NCBI RefSeq assembly: GCF_039540405.1
Contig: NZ_BAABEY010000032.1
Location: 97,190-161,189, forward strand
Direction of reading: 5' to 3'
Source: Ravibacter arvi
GTDB taxonomy: Bacteria > Bacteroidota > Bacteroidia > Cytophagales > Spirosomataceae
Length of the DNA stretch: 64,000 bases
Shown: positions 63,560-64,000 of the stretch, in pieces
Numbering within the stretch: the stretch's first letter is position 1
Layout of the letters: the number at the start of each line of letters is the position of its first letter
Notes under the pieces: model-generated
The model's input: only the letters and a program-made list of their open reading frames with translations
What the model was told of the DNA's origin: nothing
Databases searched by the model: none
Translations under genes and position numbers: made by a program

Positions 63560-64000
63560 CTTTTTTGGGTTATAGAATATAAAATCCGATTCCCCCGAAG
63601 CGTGCGTACACACAGACGCATGAGCCGGACGGGAAGTCTGATCAGTTAAACTGAAAGAATTATTGGTATTTTAAGCTTCGGAGAGCGTACTCCTATTTTG
63701 ATCGCGAAAAGCAGCAGACTGCAGGATCAGGGAAAGTAAATAGTTTGTCCATAGGCATGAGTCGTATCGAATTAGGTTAATAAAGTTGGCCGGGAATGCC
63801 GGCTTGTCTGTACTATTCAAAGCAAAGAACTCCCTATTCTACTTGTTACATTCAATTATTTATTAAAATTATCCCAATACAAGCCAGAAACGCCTAAAAA
63901 AAATGTAGACCAAAGAAAAAGGGCGCTGTATGGCAGTCGTGGTCGGAAGAAATTCCGACCTTTTTTTATGTTTTAAAGACTTTTTGTGGATCTCCTCCAG
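63560..64000. other. Region upstream of the last susC
   Basis: 441 bases without a recognisable protein gene. A short stem GCCGG/CCGGC (63788-63802) and the strong terminator at 63941-63967 are the only structures noticed. No exact TAnnTTTG box was found on either strand; the susC promoter is therefore not located. Confidence 0.5.
63941..63967 (+). terminator. Perfect intrinsic terminator on the plus strand
   Basis: GGTCGGAA (63941-63948), loop GAAA, TTCCGACC (63953-63960), then seven T (63961-63967). There is no plus-strand protein gene before it in this window, so it may end a small RNA. Confidence 0.8.

Overview
The window comes from a member of the Bacteroidota, most likely a Cytophagales/Spirosomataceae-type soil or freshwater bacterium (Dyadobacter-like). 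This rests on three SusC/SusD pairs, a FecR/ECF-sigma pair coupled to an STN-domain SusC, an UpxY-type NusG paralogue, a BT_3987-type (DUF1735) lipoprotein, DUF6089-type barrels and TAnnTTTG-like promoter motifs. No rRNA, tRNA, CRISPR array or transposase gene was found.

Bases 1-21661 (all minus strand) are an exopolysaccharide/capsule locus of the Wzx/Wzy type. In transcription order it holds a PHP-family tyrosine phosphatase, Wza, a Wzc tyrosine kinase, an untranslated stretch of about 0.5 kb, UpxY, two UDP-GalNAcA enzymes (TviB/TviC type), Wzx, a Wzy split by an in-frame stop codon, a GT4 transferase followed by the tail of a destroyed acyltransferase, the UDP-L-FucNAc enzymes CapE/CapF/CapG with an extra cupin, an acetyltransferase, three more GT4 transferases, and a PglC/PglD/PglE set for an N,N'-diacetylbacillosamine-type priming sugar. 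The last gene runs off the left edge. The glycosyltransferase/Wzx/Wzy parts are visibly AT-rich against the flanks.

Bases 21830-27588 are a mixed housekeeping-like stretch: a trypsin-like protease without a signal peptide, two outer-membrane barrel proteins, an ABC ATPase/permease pair and a LuxR-type regulator with a degenerate receiver domain.

Bases 27645-52633 are the most unusual part. A minus-strand SusC/SusD operon under FecR/ECF-sigma control continues into four tandem paralogues of the neutral ceramidase family (PF04734), a PVC-type cytochrome c dehydrogenase and an exported sugar-isomerase-like protein. Divergently, on the plus strand, lie a second PVC-type dehydrogenase, a two-domain alpha/beta hydrolase and an enolase-superfamily lipoprotein. 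Nearly all these enzymes carry export signals and there is no glycoside hydrolase or polysaccharide lyase. I infer a SusCD-linked, largely extracytoplasmic oxidative/hydrolytic pathway for a substrate that is not an ordinary polysaccharide. The four ceramidase-like proteins differ at positions that are catalytic in true ceramidases. Arrays of a degenerate 7-base repeat, several forming hairpins, sit directly after stop codons or between genes across this locus.

Bases 52788-63559 (minus strand) form a SusC-SusD-SusC-SusD-DUF1735 operon with no enzyme inside the window. Beyond it, at 63941-63967, is a near-ideal intrinsic terminator on the plus strand with no coding gene before it.
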